A DNA stretch of 64,000 nt from Flavobacterium kingsejongi (GTDB lineage Bacteria; Bacteroidota; Bacteroidia; Flavobacteriales; Flavobacteriaceae). The position numbers and the translations under genes are program-made. How positions within the stretch are numbered: position 1 is the stretch's first letter; every line of letters begins with the position of its first letter. Positions 36,870 through 45,893 of this stretch are shown piece by piece. Below the pieces are notes generated by a model that worked only from the letters and a program-made list of their open reading frames with translations, was not told the origin of the DNA and ran no database searches. The stretch spans positions 682,001 to 746,000 of the forward strand of contig NZ_CP020919.1 of the NCBI RefSeq assembly GCF_003076475.1, in the 5' to 3' direction.

Positions 36870-37058
36870 TTATTTTTTTCCACCACCAACACCCTGACCT
36901 CCGTTGTCTACAGGCATAACCTGAGAAGGAGCTACTGTAGGTGCCACTTCGATACCGGCGTCAGCATTTACATTTTGATCATCAATTTCATCTGCACTAC
37001 ACGAGTTTAATACAAGTGCAAACATAAAAACTCCGAGGGTTAAGATAACTTTTTTCAT
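36870..37058 (-). CDS. Small lipoprotein with Gly/Pro tail
   Basis: 62 aa from the ATG at 37058, giving a lipoprotein signal (MKKVILTLGVFMFALVLNSC). The mature part is about 42 aa, acidic (SADEIDDQNVNADAG) then Pro/Val-rich and ending DNGGQGVGGGKK. No family recognised. It sits upstream of the TPR kinase and regulator genes, separated by a hairpin, so it could be a small ligand or accessory of that system (inference). Confidence 0.6.
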   Translation of the reverse strand: MKKVILTLGVFMFALVLNSCSADEIDDQNVNADAGIEVAPTVAPSQVMPVDNGGQGVGGGKK

Positions 37059-37278
37059 AATAAGTAGATTTAAGATTTTGAGCAATTCTGATAAATAATA
37101 TTTTTTTTAATTCTTTTTCAATGTAGAGAATATAGTTGAAAAAACAAAAAACTATTTCTTTTCTACAAAACAAAAATACATCCAATCCTCGCTCCCATCC
37201 AAACAATGTACATTATATATGGTAGTTAGCCCCTTTTTGATGGTAAAATAACCCCTCATAGCCGTAACTGGATACTCT

Positions 37279-38073
37279 CTATATTTCCTTGATATCAGCG
37301 GTGGGAATAACACTGATGATTAAATCGATATTTTTCTTATAGGACTTGGAAAAAGGCAGTTTGATCTTACTGTTTTTAATATAACAGGCCGAATTTCCTA
37401 AATGGATTCTGGACACATAATTCATATTAATCACGTAACTATTGTGGATTCGTACAAACTGTGCTGGCAAAGTATTTTCGAAATGCTTAAGGGTTTTAAA
37501 GGCCGTTATAGTATCGCCATTATTGATGAACAAATCAGTGGAATTATTATCCGCCTGCAGGTATACAATATCTTCTGTATCTACAAAACGATAATCGCCA
37601 TAGGACTTTAGGCAAATAGTCTGATTTTTTACTTCCCTGAGGAATTGTGAATTTTTATTGGTAATCCCAAAATTATGAATTTCCGAAGCTGTATTCTCCA
37701 CGGCATATTCAAACCGCAATAATGCTTTTCTCATGTCTTGTGTACGCAATGGTTTTACCAGGTAATCGAATACATTATGTTTTATTGCCTCATAAGCATG
37801 TTGTCTCCCTTTGGTCACTACGATGATCCTTGGCAGTATTTTGAGGTATTGCGTAAGTTCATGGATGAGTTTAAAGGAAAGCTGGCTTTGTTCCTCTAAA
37901 GGATCTATTTCCAAAAAAACAAGGATAGGATGTGTTTCCAGTATGAGATTCAACCCTTTTTCATAATTATCCGATGTACCTACCAGGAAAAAGTCAGAAA
38001 AATTATCCAGTTCTAATTTAATTTCACTTGTGCTTTCGAGATCATCATCGATGATGACATATGGGTATTTCAT
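37279..38073 (-). CDS. LytTR-type response regulator with altered phospho-site
   Basis: 264 aa. A receiver domain (VIIDDD; Thr87 in VVTKG; Lys107 in YLVKPL) is followed by a LytTR DNA-binding domain at about 145-255 (RFVDTEDIVYLQADNNST, FVRIHNSYVINMNYVSRI). The phospho-acceptor position reads LVFLEIDPLEE: Asp is replaced by Glu55, unlike the usual FLDI. It may therefore be constitutively active or phosphorylation-independent. No kinase gene is adjacent; TerC is upstream at 21 nt. Confidence 0.88.
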   Translation of the reverse strand: MKYPYVIIDDDLESTSEIKLELDNFSDFFLVGTSDNYEKGLNLILETHPILVFLEIDPLEEQSQLSFKLIHELTQYLKILPRIIVVTKGRQHAYEAIKHNVFDYLVKPLRTQDMRKALLRFEYAVENTASEIHNFGITNKNSQFLREVKNQTICLKSYGDYRFVDTEDIVYLQADNNSTDLFINNGDTITAFKTLKHFENTLPAQFVRIHNSYVINMNYVSRIHLGNSACYIKNSKIKLPFSKSYKKNIDLIISVIPTADIKEI

Positions 38074-38094
38074 CCGGTTTCTTTTAATCGTTAT

Positions 38095-39132
38095 TTATTC
38101 GGCTGGTTTTTCAGGGAATACCATCGATAACACTACAGCTATAATTAATACACCGCCTACCACAATAAGGGAATGTAATGAATCAATTGTATAAAAGGGG
38201 GCCACCACCATTTTCAGCCCTATAAATGAAAGTATAACCGCAAGTCCATATTTTAGTTTGCTGAAAAGGTAGATAAAATTAGCCAGTAGAAAATACAAGG
38301 CCCTTAATCCTAAAATGGCAAATATATTAGAAGTATAGAGTATAAACGGGTCGTCGGGAGCGATGGCAAAAATAGCAGGAATAGAATCTACAGCAAATAA
38401 AAGATCGGTAAATTCGATTACGGCCACTACGACCAGCATCGGTGTTGCCAGTTTTTTGCCGTTTTCTATAGTGAAAAAATTATCCTTGTCGTAATTTTTA
38501 CTCACCTTAAACATTTTATGTATAATCCTGGAACCGGGACTTTTGGAGAAGTCTTTTTCCGCTTCATCATCGTCATGGGAAAACCATGATTTTATTCCAG
38601 CATAGATCAGGAAGAAACCAAATAACGTTAGTATAATGTTGGGGCGGTAAAATTCTTTTGCTTCGTAATCAATCGAAACTCCCTCAGCATGTTTTAGAAC
38701 GAAATTCCAGCTTCCGATATTCATTTCTGGGAGATACGTCAGCTTGATCAGCCCTACTCCCGCAAAAATGAAGAAGCCTCGTAAAAATAAGGCCCCGATG
38801 ATCCCCCAAAAAAGAATTTTATGCTGGTTTTCCTTAGGGACATTGAAAAAACCAAAAACCATAATAAATACAAACAGGTTATCTACCGATAGCGCTTTTT
38901 CAATCCAATAGGCCGACTGAAACTGAGAAAATTTTTCTACTCCGGCAAAATAATAAACAAACCCACTAAAAATCATCGAGAGGCTGATCCAGACTACCGA
39001 CCACCCAATCGCTTCCTTATTAGTAATGACGTGCCCTTTTTTATTAAAAATACCCAAATCCAGTAATAGCATTATCACCACAATAACACCAAATGCAATG
39101 ATTAGCCCAGGATGATTAATTAGATTGTCCAT
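38095..39132 (-). CDS. TerC/Alx family membrane protein
   Basis: 345 aa with eight or nine transmembrane helices. Family motifs include LDLGIFNKKGHVITNKEA, YWIEKALSVDNLFVF and VVAVIEFTDLLFAVDSIPAI, with acidic residues inside helices typical of TerC/Alx metal (Mn2+) exporters. A cytoplasmic loop (HDDDEAEKDFSKSPG) is charged. The regulator gene 21 nt downstream may be cotranscribed. Confidence 0.92.
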   Translation of the reverse strand: MDNLINHPGLIIAFGVIVVIMLLLDLGIFNKKGHVITNKEAIGWSVVWISLSMIFSGFVYYFAGVEKFSQFQSAYWIEKALSVDNLFVFIMVFGFFNVPKENQHKILFWGIIGALFLRGFFIFAGVGLIKLTYLPEMNIGSWNFVLKHAEGVSIDYEAKEFYRPNIILTLFGFFLIYAGIKSWFSHDDDEAEKDFSKSPGSRIIHKMFKVSKNYDKDNFFTIENGKKLATPMLVVVAVIEFTDLLFAVDSIPAIFAIAPDDPFILYTSNIFAILGLRALYFLLANFIYLFSKLKYGLAVILSFIGLKMVVAPFYTIDSLHSLIVVGGVLIIAVVLSMVFPEKPAE

Positions 39133-39190
39133 GTTATTCGGTTTTATAAGTTTCCGTTACCGCATTCCTCTTAGGATAATAAATACAAAA

Positions 39191-39238
39191 AAGGCCTGAA
39201 AAATTGTAATCAGCAATACTGTACTTTTTTTCAGGCCT
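39191..39238 (-). terminator. Intrinsic terminator of glyS
   Basis: AAGGCCTGAAAAA pairs with TTTTTCAGGCCT across a 23-nt loop; 18 bp after the glycyl-tRNA synthetase stop on the minus strand. Confidence 0.8.
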
Positions 39239-39256
39239 CCTATAGGTTGGTATGAA

Positions 39257-40801
39257 TTATTTCATTTTCATTAGCCATTTTTTCATGGAAACCTCATCAT
39301 TGATGATGTCTCTAAGGGCAGAAATCTCAACACGATCCTGTTTCATAGTATCCCGATGGCGAATCGTAACGGTTTGATCTTCCAGAGTCTGGTGATCTAC
39401 CGTTATACAAAATGGAGTACCCAGTGCATCCTGTCGTCTGTACCGTCTTCCAACAGCATCTTTCTCGTCATATGCCACATTAAAATCCCATTTCAGGTCT
39501 TCAATGATCGTTTTTGCGACCTCGGGAAGTCCATCTTTCTTTACTAAAGGCAATACTGCCGCTTTTGTTGGCGCCAATACTGCAGGGAGTTTTAATACCG
39601 TTCTTGTAGAACCGTCTTCCAATGTTTCCTCTTTCAGGGAATTTGAAAAAACTGCCAGGAACATCCTGTCCAGTCCTACAGAAGTTTCCACTACATAAGG
39701 TACATAATTCTGATTTAATTCTGTATCAAAATATTGTAATTTCCTTCCGGAAAACTGCTCGTGTGCTTTAAGGTCAAAATCGGTTCTGGAATGGATTCCT
39801 TCAAGTTCTTTAAATCCAAATGGGAAATTAAATTCGATATCTGCAGCAGCGTTAGCATAATGCGCCAATTTTTCATGGTCGTGGAAGCGATAGTTTTCTT
39901 TTCCTAATCCCAAAGAAAGGTGCCAGCTCAGTCGTGTCGCTTTCCAGTAGTCATAATATTTCATCTCTTCGCCCGGACGCACAAAAAACTGCATTTCCAT
40001 CTGTTCAAATTCACGCATACGGAAGATGAATTGTCGGGCTACAATCTCGTTTCGGAATGCTTTCCCGGTTTGGGCAATACCAAAAGGTATTTTCATCCTT
40101 CCGGATTTCTGTACATTCAGGAAATTCACAAAAATCCCCTGAGCAGTCTCAGGACGCAGGTACAAATCCATAGCACTATCAGCCGAAGCACCTAATTTCG
40201 TACCAAACATCAGGTTAAACTGCCGTACTTCCGTCCAGTTTTTAGATCCTGTTTCCGGATCGGCAATCTCGAGTTCTTCTATCAAGGCTTTTACATCAGC
40301 CAGGTTTTCATCACCCAATGATTTTGCCATGCGCTCCAAGATTTCTCTTTCCCGGGCTTTATATTCCATCACGCGGGCATTTGTAGTCACAAATTCCTCT
40401 TCGTTAAAAGCGTCACCGAAACGGGCTCTCGCTTTTTCGATCTCCTTCTGCGCTTTTTGGTTTAATTTTTCTGCATAATCTTCAATCAGGACATCGGCTC
40501 TGTACCGGCGTTTGGAATCTTTGTTATCGATTAGCGGGTCATTGAAAGCATCTACGTGACCGGAAGCTTTCCAGGTGGTAGGATGCATCAATATGGAAGC
40601 GTCAATCCCGACGATGTTTTCATGCATCTGAACCATGGATTTCCACCAATATTCCCTTATGTTTTTCTTTAATTCTACTCCGTTTTGTGCATAGTCATAT
40701 ACTGCACTCAAACCATCATAAATTTCGCTTGACGGAAATATAAATCCGTATTCTTTTGCATGCGAAACTACATTCTTAAATAAGTCTTCTTGTTTTGCCA
40801 T
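39257..40801 (-). CDS. glyS: Glycine-tRNA ligase (single-chain, dimeric type)
   Basis: 514 aa, standard for the alpha2-type enzyme. Class II motifs are visible: motif 1 region GHVDAFNDPL, motif 2 FRNEIVARQFIFRMREFEQME and motif 3 SVGLDRMFLAV. The anticodon-binding domain occupies about 390-510 (VLAPTKAAVLPLV). Charges tRNA-Gly. The ATG lies four bases after a TATTTTTG box, as in rbfA. Confidence 0.95.
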   Translation of the reverse strand: MAKQEDLFKNVVSHAKEYGFIFPSSEIYDGLSAVYDYAQNGVELKKNIREYWWKSMVQMHENIVGIDASILMHPTTWKASGHVDAFNDPLIDNKDSKRRYRADVLIEDYAEKLNQKAQKEIEKARARFGDAFNEEEFVTTNARVMEYKAREREILERMAKSLGDENLADVKALIEELEIADPETGSKNWTEVRQFNLMFGTKLGASADSAMDLYLRPETAQGIFVNFLNVQKSGRMKIPFGIAQTGKAFRNEIVARQFIFRMREFEQMEMQFFVRPGEEMKYYDYWKATRLSWHLSLGLGKENYRFHDHEKLAHYANAAADIEFNFPFGFKELEGIHSRTDFDLKAHEQFSGRKLQYFDTELNQNYVPYVVETSVGLDRMFLAVFSNSLKEETLEDGSTRTVLKLPAVLAPTKAAVLPLVKKDGLPEVAKTIIEDLKWDFNVAYDEKDAVGRRYRRQDALGTPFCITVDHQTLEDQTVTIRHRDTMKQDRVEISALRDIINDEVSMKKWLMKMK

Positions 40802-40805
40802 AGTG

Positions 40806-40813
40806 CAAAAATA
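40806..40813 (-). promoter_or_regulatory. -7 promoter box of glyS (short-leader type)
   Basis: On the minus strand TATTTTTG-CACT-ATG, the same box and four-base spacing as rbfA, implying an almost leaderless message. Confidence 0.55.
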
Positions 40814-40999
40814 TAAGTTTTTCTGAATATTTAACAGCCGTTGGTAATTAATTAAAGGATTTCAATGCCTTGTAAAGCCTTAAACACCAATTATACCTTC
40901 TAATTTGAAATTTATAATTAAATTACGGTTTGTTTTCCAATTGTACCATCGTCAGGTTACGACTGTCCCCCTTGTTGCCCGGCACTAAATTCCGACGTT

Positions 41000-41677
41000 A
41001 TGCTGCAAAACCTGATCAATCTCCTGTTTCCCAAAACCTGCCCGGGCTGTACTGCCTCCCTCGAAACTCATGAACACATACTCTGTACCCATTGCCGCCA
41101 TGAATTGCCTTTAACACGTCAACATTTGGTCAAAGAAAATGATTCCTATGGCAAATTTTACGGCCGTTTACCCCTCGAACATATTTCTGCACTGCTTCTT
41201 TTTCATAAAAAAGGAATTGTACAGCAGCTCATACACCATCTAAAATACAAAGGCCACCAGGAAATTGGGACCTTGCTCGGCGACTGGTATGCACCTGACC
41301 TTCGGAATTCCCTTATTACTGTTGATGCTATTATACCAGTTCCTTTACATCCAAAAAGATTGCGGGAACGCGGTTATAACCAGGTCACCACTTTTGCGAG
41401 CGCCCTTTCCAGGAATCTTGAAATCCCGATAGCCGATCAATTGCTATTCCGAACTTCTTATGCCAAAACACAGACTCAAAAGAACCTGTTCTCCCGTACG
41501 GAAGTCCGTGAAAGCCCATTTGCGGCAAAATTTGATACCGCAGACCACAACAAACATTACCTGATCGTTGACGATGTGCTCACCTCCGGAGCCACGATGG
41601 AAGCTTGCGGAAAAGCATTACTGGAAATTCCGGGTACCAAATTGAGTATCGTAACTATGGCTGTTGCACATTCCTGA
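41000..41677 (+). CDS. comF: ComF family phosphoribosyltransferase-like protein
   Basis: 225 aa. An N-terminal four-Cys zinc finger (CPGC-x12-CTHC), a VDAIIPVPLHPKRLRERGYNQ segment and the PRPP-binding loop YLIVDDVLTSGATMEAC define ComF/GntX. In competent bacteria ComF works in single-strand DNA uptake or processing. Alone here, with no other competence gene close by. Confidence 0.9.
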   Translation: MLQNLINLLFPKTCPGCTASLETHEHILCTHCRHELPLTRQHLVKENDSYGKFYGRLPLEHISALLLFHKKGIVQQLIHHLKYKGHQEIGTLLGDWYAPDLRNSLITVDAIIPVPLHPKRLRERGYNQVTTFASALSRNLEIPIADQLLFRTSYAKTQTQKNLFSRTEVRESPFAAKFDTADHNKHYLIVDDVLTSGATMEACGKALLEIPGTKLSIVTMAVAHS

Positions 41678-41801
41678 AGAAGACCCTTCTTCCTAAATTT
41701 TCGAGAAAAAACCCTAAATTTCAATACCTTTTGGCTGCATTTATATAATTTGCCAGTCTCTAAATATAATTGTTATTTTGTATCGATCTAATCTTTGCTG
41801 T

Positions 41802-43400
41802 ATGCTGAACAAACGCCTTTTATTCTATTTCTTTATTTTCGCCCTTATTGTGGTCAGCTGTGCCAAACGCGGAAGTATCACCGGTGGCGAAAAAGACATC
41901 ACACCCCCTAAAATGACAGGCAGTTCTCCCGAGAATTTCAGCACCGGATTCACCGGCAAGATGATCAAGATTACATTTGATGAATATGTCAAATTAAAAG
42001 GCATCAATAAACAACTTATTGTATCACCTCCGATGAAAAAAATGCCGAATATTACTCCGCAAGGAACGGCAAATCGCCAGGTTACGATTCAGATTTATGA
42101 CACTTTGCAGCCCAATACTACGTATAGTTTTAATTTTGGTGAAAGTATCGAAGACAACAATGAAGGCAATAAATTCCAGCAATTCAAGTATGTTTTCTCT
42201 ACAGGTTCCTATATTGATTCCTTATCGCTTAAGGGACGTATCAAAGATGCTTATAATAAAGAACCCGATAATTATGTAACCGTCATGCTGTATGAGGTGA
42301 ATGACAGCTACACGGATTCGATTGTATACAAAGAAAACCCAAGGTACATTACCAATACTCTGGACAGTATGAAAACCTTTAGCCTGGACAACCTGAAAGA
42401 GGGAAAATACCTTCTGGTAGCCTTAAAGGATAAAAACAATAACTATAAATTTGATCCGAAACAGGATAAAATAGGATTTCATAATGAGTTCATTACTGTT
42501 CCAAATGACACCGTGTATGAAATCGAATTATTTAAAGAAATCCTGCCTTTCAAAGCCTTACGCCCTACACAGGCTTCCGGAAACAAACTCCTTATGGGTT
42601 ATGAAGGAACCTCAAAAAATCTAAAAGCGGAAGTACGCGACGGCTCCAGACTTTTACCATCCATTATCACACAATATCCCGAAAAAGATTCCGTCTATAT
42701 CTGGTATCCTCCCATAAAAGCAGACTCCCTGAATGTGATTTTAAAAACAGATCTTACTAAAAATGAGTTCAGTGTTAAAATCAAAAATCAAAAAAACGAT
42801 ACGCTTAGCTTATCATCCGATACTAAAGAAATGAATTTTCGCAATAATCTTGCTTTGCGATCGTCAGTGCCTTTGCGTAAATTTGATAAATCACTAATGC
42901 AGCTCATCAAAAAGGACTCAACGCAGGTTCCTTTTACTACTGTCTATGATAGCCTGGACATGCGTATGGAATTTGTTTTCGAGAAAGAAGAACTGGAAAA
43001 GTACAGCCTTACACTATTCCCCGGTGCTGTTACCGATTACATGGGAAGCGTCAATGACACTCTGAAAATGAGTGGCTCAACCCGTACTTTTGCAACTTAT
43101 GGGAATCTCAAACTCACTTTACAGAATGTAAAGTCCTATCCTGTCATTGTGGAGTTAACCAATGCCAAAGGAGAAGTTATGGCATCCGCCTACAGCGAAA
43201 AAGAAAATATCATTAACTTTTTCAATATCAATCCGGCACTTTATACGATTCGTGTCATTTATGACGAAAATAAAAACCGCATCTGGGATACCGGAAACTT
43301 CCTGGAAAAACGACAAACAGAACAGGTCATTTATTATCCCAAGGAAATTGACGTCCGGGCGAATTGGGATGTAGATCAGGTTTTTAATTTAGCGCCCTGA
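41802..43400 (+). CDS. Ig-like (SbsA/Big_5) domain lipoprotein
   Basis: 532 aa from the ATG at 41802, giving a lipoprotein signal (LLFYFFIFALIVVSCAKRG). The N-terminal Ig-like domain (DITPPKMTGSSPENFSTG...KITFDEYVKL...SPPM, then TTYSFNFGESIEDNNEGN) is a Big_5/SbsA type. It is followed by repeated beta-sandwich segments with EF-like DxNxNxxxD turns (KDKNNNYKFDPKQDKIG, DENKNRIWDTGNF). Widely conserved in Flavobacteriia as an envelope protein; function unknown. Confidence 0.85.
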   Translation: MLNKRLLFYFFIFALIVVSCAKRGSITGGEKDITPPKMTGSSPENFSTGFTGKMIKITFDEYVKLKGINKQLIVSPPMKKMPNITPQGTANRQVTIQIYDTLQPNTTYSFNFGESIEDNNEGNKFQQFKYVFSTGSYIDSLSLKGRIKDAYNKEPDNYVTVMLYEVNDSYTDSIVYKENPRYITNTLDSMKTFSLDNLKEGKYLLVALKDKNNNYKFDPKQDKIGFHNEFITVPNDTVYEIELFKEILPFKALRPTQASGNKLLMGYEGTSKNLKAEVRDGSRLLPSIITQYPEKDSVYIWYPPIKADSLNVILKTDLTKNEFSVKIKNQKNDTLSLSSDTKEMNFRNNLALRSSVPLRKFDKSLMQLIKKDSTQVPFTTVYDSLDMRMEFVFEKEELEKYSLTLFPGAVTDYMGSVNDTLKMSGSTRTFATYGNLKLTLQNVKSYPVIVELTNAKGEVMASAYSEKENIINFFNINPALYTIRVIYDENKNRIWDTGNFLEKRQTEQVIYYPKEIDVRANWDVDQVFNLAP

Positions 43401-43407
43401 CCAAGGT

Positions 43408-44172
43408 TCAGCCTATGGTAATACGATCCCTATCATTTAGAAAACCAAAATGAGACCTGGCTTCGTACATTGGTTTTTGTGCTATTGCAATGGTCAAAAC
43501 AGCCGCTACATCTTTGTGTTCTGTTAATGGATTTCCCATGTAATCGAATACCTGTGACTGTCCGTTATAGGCATGCCCATTACCATCTTCTCCAACGCGA
43601 TTCACACCGGCTACGTAACACATGTTTTCGATTGCCCTTGCCTGTAGCAGTATATTCCAGGCCTGTATTCTTTTTTCAGGCCAGTTGGCTACATACAGCA
43701 GTAGGTCATAATCTTCTAAATTTCGGGAAAAAGCAGGAAAACGCAAATCATAGCAAACCATCAGGCAGATTTTCCATCCCTTATGCCCTACTATTTTTTT
43801 ATCCTGTCCTGCCGTATATACTGTTTCTTCTCCTGCCAGTGTAAAAAGATGTCTTTTATCATAATATTCTACTAATCCATCGGGAGTAACAAAAAGCATA
43901 CGATTATAATATGCGTTATCCTCCTGGATGATCAAACTCCCACAAAGGGCTGCTTGGGCTTGTACTACCATCGATTTCATCCATGTTACCGTCCTGCCCT
44001 CCATAGTCTCCGCATTTTTAACCGGATGCATGGTAAAGCCCGTTGTAAACATCTCCGGTAAAACGATTAAGTCCGTAGTTTCGTCCAAAGTGGCAATCTC
44101 TTTTTCAAAATACTTTCGATTGGCTTCAGGATCCTCCCAAACAAGTGCCGCTTGTAATAGCTTAATTTTCAT
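43408..44172 (-). CDS. Omega-amidase-type carbon-nitrogen hydrolase
   Basis: 254 aa from the ATG at 44172. The nitrilase-superfamily triad is visible: Glu in LIVLPEMFTTGF, Lys in EYYDKRHLF and Cys in ICLMVCYDLRFPAF. This sequence set fits the YafV/omega-amidase branch that hydrolyses alpha-ketoglutaramate or ketosuccinamate. Cytoplasmic, monocistronic, convergent with the lipoprotein gene. Confidence 0.88.
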   Translation of the reverse strand: MKIKLLQAALVWEDPEANRKYFEKEIATLDETTDLIVLPEMFTTGFTMHPVKNAETMEGRTVTWMKSMVVQAQAALCGSLIIQEDNAYYNRMLFVTPDGLVEYYDKRHLFTLAGEETVYTAGQDKKIVGHKGWKICLMVCYDLRFPAFSRNLEDYDLLLYVANWPEKRIQAWNILLQARAIENMCYVAGVNRVGEDGNGHAYNGQSQVFDYMGNPLTEHKDVAAVLTIAIAQKPMYEARSHFGFLNDRDRITIG

Positions 44173-44266
44173 ACTGTAGATTTTCTCTAAAATTAAAACT
44201 ATAGTCCCGAATAAGCATCCTAAAAGCAATAAATTATAGCCTTGTTATCCTGAATCCATTTTTAAC

Positions 44267-44282
44267 AGTGTGTTAGCACACT
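44267..44282. promoter_or_regulatory. Candidate OhrR operator
   Basis: AGTGTGTTAGCACACT has perfect 6-bp arms around TTAG. A TAATTTTG -7 box follows at 44300-44307, placing the palindrome over the -33 region of the ohrR promoter, as expected for self-repression. Confidence 0.65.
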
Positions 44283-44326
44283 TTATAGATGAAACAATTT
44301 AATTTTGCACAATACAAATTAAGATC

Positions 44327-44764
44327 ATGGATTCTTTACACCTCAACAATCAGCTTTGCTTTCCGATTTATGCTTTATCGCGTCAAATGACGGCCTTATA
44401 CCGCCCCCATCTGGACAAAATGGGATTGACCTATCCGCAATACCTGGTAATGTTAGCGCTTTGGGAACATGAAACGGTATCGGTAAAAAAACTGGGGAAT
44501 TTATTATGGCTCGACAGCGGCACATTGACTCCCCTCCTTAAACGTATGGAAGAAAATGAATTATTGAGCCGTAGCCGTTCTAAAACAGATGAACGTGTGG
44601 TTAATATTAGCCTGTCCGATAAAGGAAAAACCCTTCGTGAATCTGCCAAAGATCTTCCGGATCTGCTAAAACAGCAACTTGAAAATGATGGTGTACAACT
44701 CGAGCAGTTACGTGCTCAATTACAACAACTCTTAGCTGTTACTACAGCGCAATGCAAACTATAA
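44327..44764 (+). CDS. ohrR: OhrR-type MarR family peroxide-sensing repressor
   Basis: 145 aa. The N-terminal NNQLCFPIYALSRQMTALYRPHLDKMGLTYPQ motif family is OhrR, with the reactive Cys at residue 11 and the two Tyr that bind the sulfenate. The winged helix is at about 60-100 (LDSGTLTPLLKRMEENELLSR). Organic hydroperoxides oxidise the Cys and release DNA. First gene of a four-gene operon with PfpI, Ohr and a nitroreductase. Confidence 0.92.
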   Translation: MDSLHLNNQLCFPIYALSRQMTALYRPHLDKMGLTYPQYLVMLALWEHETVSVKKLGNLLWLDSGTLTPLLKRMEENELLSRSRSKTDERVVNISLSDKGKTLRESAKDLPDLLKQQLENDGVQLEQLRAQLQQLLAVTTAQCKL

Positions 44765-44780
44765 ATCAAAAAACAATCTT

Positions 44781-45458
44781 ATGAAAATTCTAATTATTGC
44801 TACTTCACATTCTGAATTGGGGACAACTGGCCATAAAACCGGCCTTTGGCTGGAAGAACTGGCTGCACCCTATTATACCTTCGTTGATAATGGCATAGCG
44901 ATCACACTTGCTTCTCCAAAAGGTGGGGCAATCCCAATGGATCCTAAAAGTGATGATCCGGATTCCCAAACTGAAGCTACCATACGCTTTAAGGCCGATA
45001 GTGCTGCAGTAGCAGTACTCCAAAATTCCGTACCGCTTTCGCAAATTCATCCAGAGGAGTATGATGCTGTCTTTGTTCCTGGCGGCCATGGCCCAATGTG
45101 GGATATCGCAGATAATCCGGAGGTGAATACAATCCTGGAGTACTTTACTTCCAACAACAAGCCTATAGGTTCTGTATGTCATGGTGTTGCAGCACTTGTA
45201 GGGGTAAAAGACGCGAAAGGCCAGCCTTTGGTAGCCGGTAAAAAAATCACCTCTTTTACCAATACCGAAGAAGAGTTGGTGCAATTAACGAAAATTGTCC
45301 CATTTCTATTGGAAACCCGCCTAAAAACACTGGGAGCCGAATACAGCAAAAAAGGGGATTTTGCCCCTTATACCGTCATTGATGGCAAATTAGTCACAGG
45401 ACAAAATCCTGCTTCTTCCGTGGGAACTGCAGAAGCCATTTTACAACTTTTAAAATAA
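44781..45458 (+). CDS. DJ-1/PfpI family type 1 glutamine amidotransferase-like protein
   Basis: 225 aa. The nucleophile elbow is GSVCHGVAALV, preceded by the acidic partner region (LASPKGGAIPMDP) and VFVPGGHGPMWD. This matches the Hsp31-like/HchA branch (glyoxalase III or deglycase-type chemistry). Second gene of the Ohr operon, so a role in oxidative or electrophile stress is likely. Confidence 0.88.
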   Translation: MKILIIATSHSELGTTGHKTGLWLEELAAPYYTFVDNGIAITLASPKGGAIPMDPKSDDPDSQTEATIRFKADSAAVAVLQNSVPLSQIHPEEYDAVFVPGGHGPMWDIADNPEVNTILEYFTSNNKPIGSVCHGVAALVGVKDAKGQPLVAGKKITSFTNTEEELVQLTKIVPFLLETRLKTLGAEYSKKGDFAPYTVIDGKLVTGQNPASSVGTAEAILQLLK

Positions 45459-45465
45459 TAAATTT

Positions 45466-45891
45466 ATGGAAGCATTATATACCGCAGCAGCTACGGCTAC
45501 CGGAGGCAGAAACGGACAGGTAAAAAGTTCTGACGGCGTACTGGATATTGAAGTACGCATGCCAAAATCACTTGGGGGATCGGGAGACGGTTATACCAAT
45601 CCGGAACAACTTTTCGCAGCAGGTTATGCGGCTTGTTTTGACAGCGCACTGAACCTCATTATAAAAACAGAGAAGATCAAAACCGGTACGACCACCGTCA
45701 CAGCTGAAGTAAGCCTGATTAAAACCGAAACAGGTGGTTTTGCCCTGGCTGTAACCTTAACCGCAAACATACCCAGAGTGACATCGGAGCAGGCAAACGA
45801 ACTGATCGAAAAAGCACACCAGGTTTGCCCGTATTCCAACGCGACACACAACAATATTGACGTACAACTTTCAGTAACGGTAAACGATTAA
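45466..45891 (+). CDS. ohr: Organic hydroperoxide reductase Ohr
   Basis: 141 aa. OsmC/Ohr fold with both catalytic cysteines: GYAACFDSAL (about residue 56) and AHQVCPYSNAT (about 121), plus the Ohr N-terminal YTAAATATGGRNG. It reduces fatty-acid and other organic hydroperoxides with lipoyl donors. 7 nt after PfpI and 2 nt before the nitroreductase. Confidence 0.95.
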   Translation: MEALYTAAATATGGRNGQVKSSDGVLDIEVRMPKSLGGSGDGYTNPEQLFAAGYAACFDSALNLIIKTEKIKTGTTTVTAEVSLIKTETGGFALAVTLTANIPRVTSEQANELIEKAHQVCPYSNATHNNIDVQLSVTVND

Positions 45892-45893
45892 TT

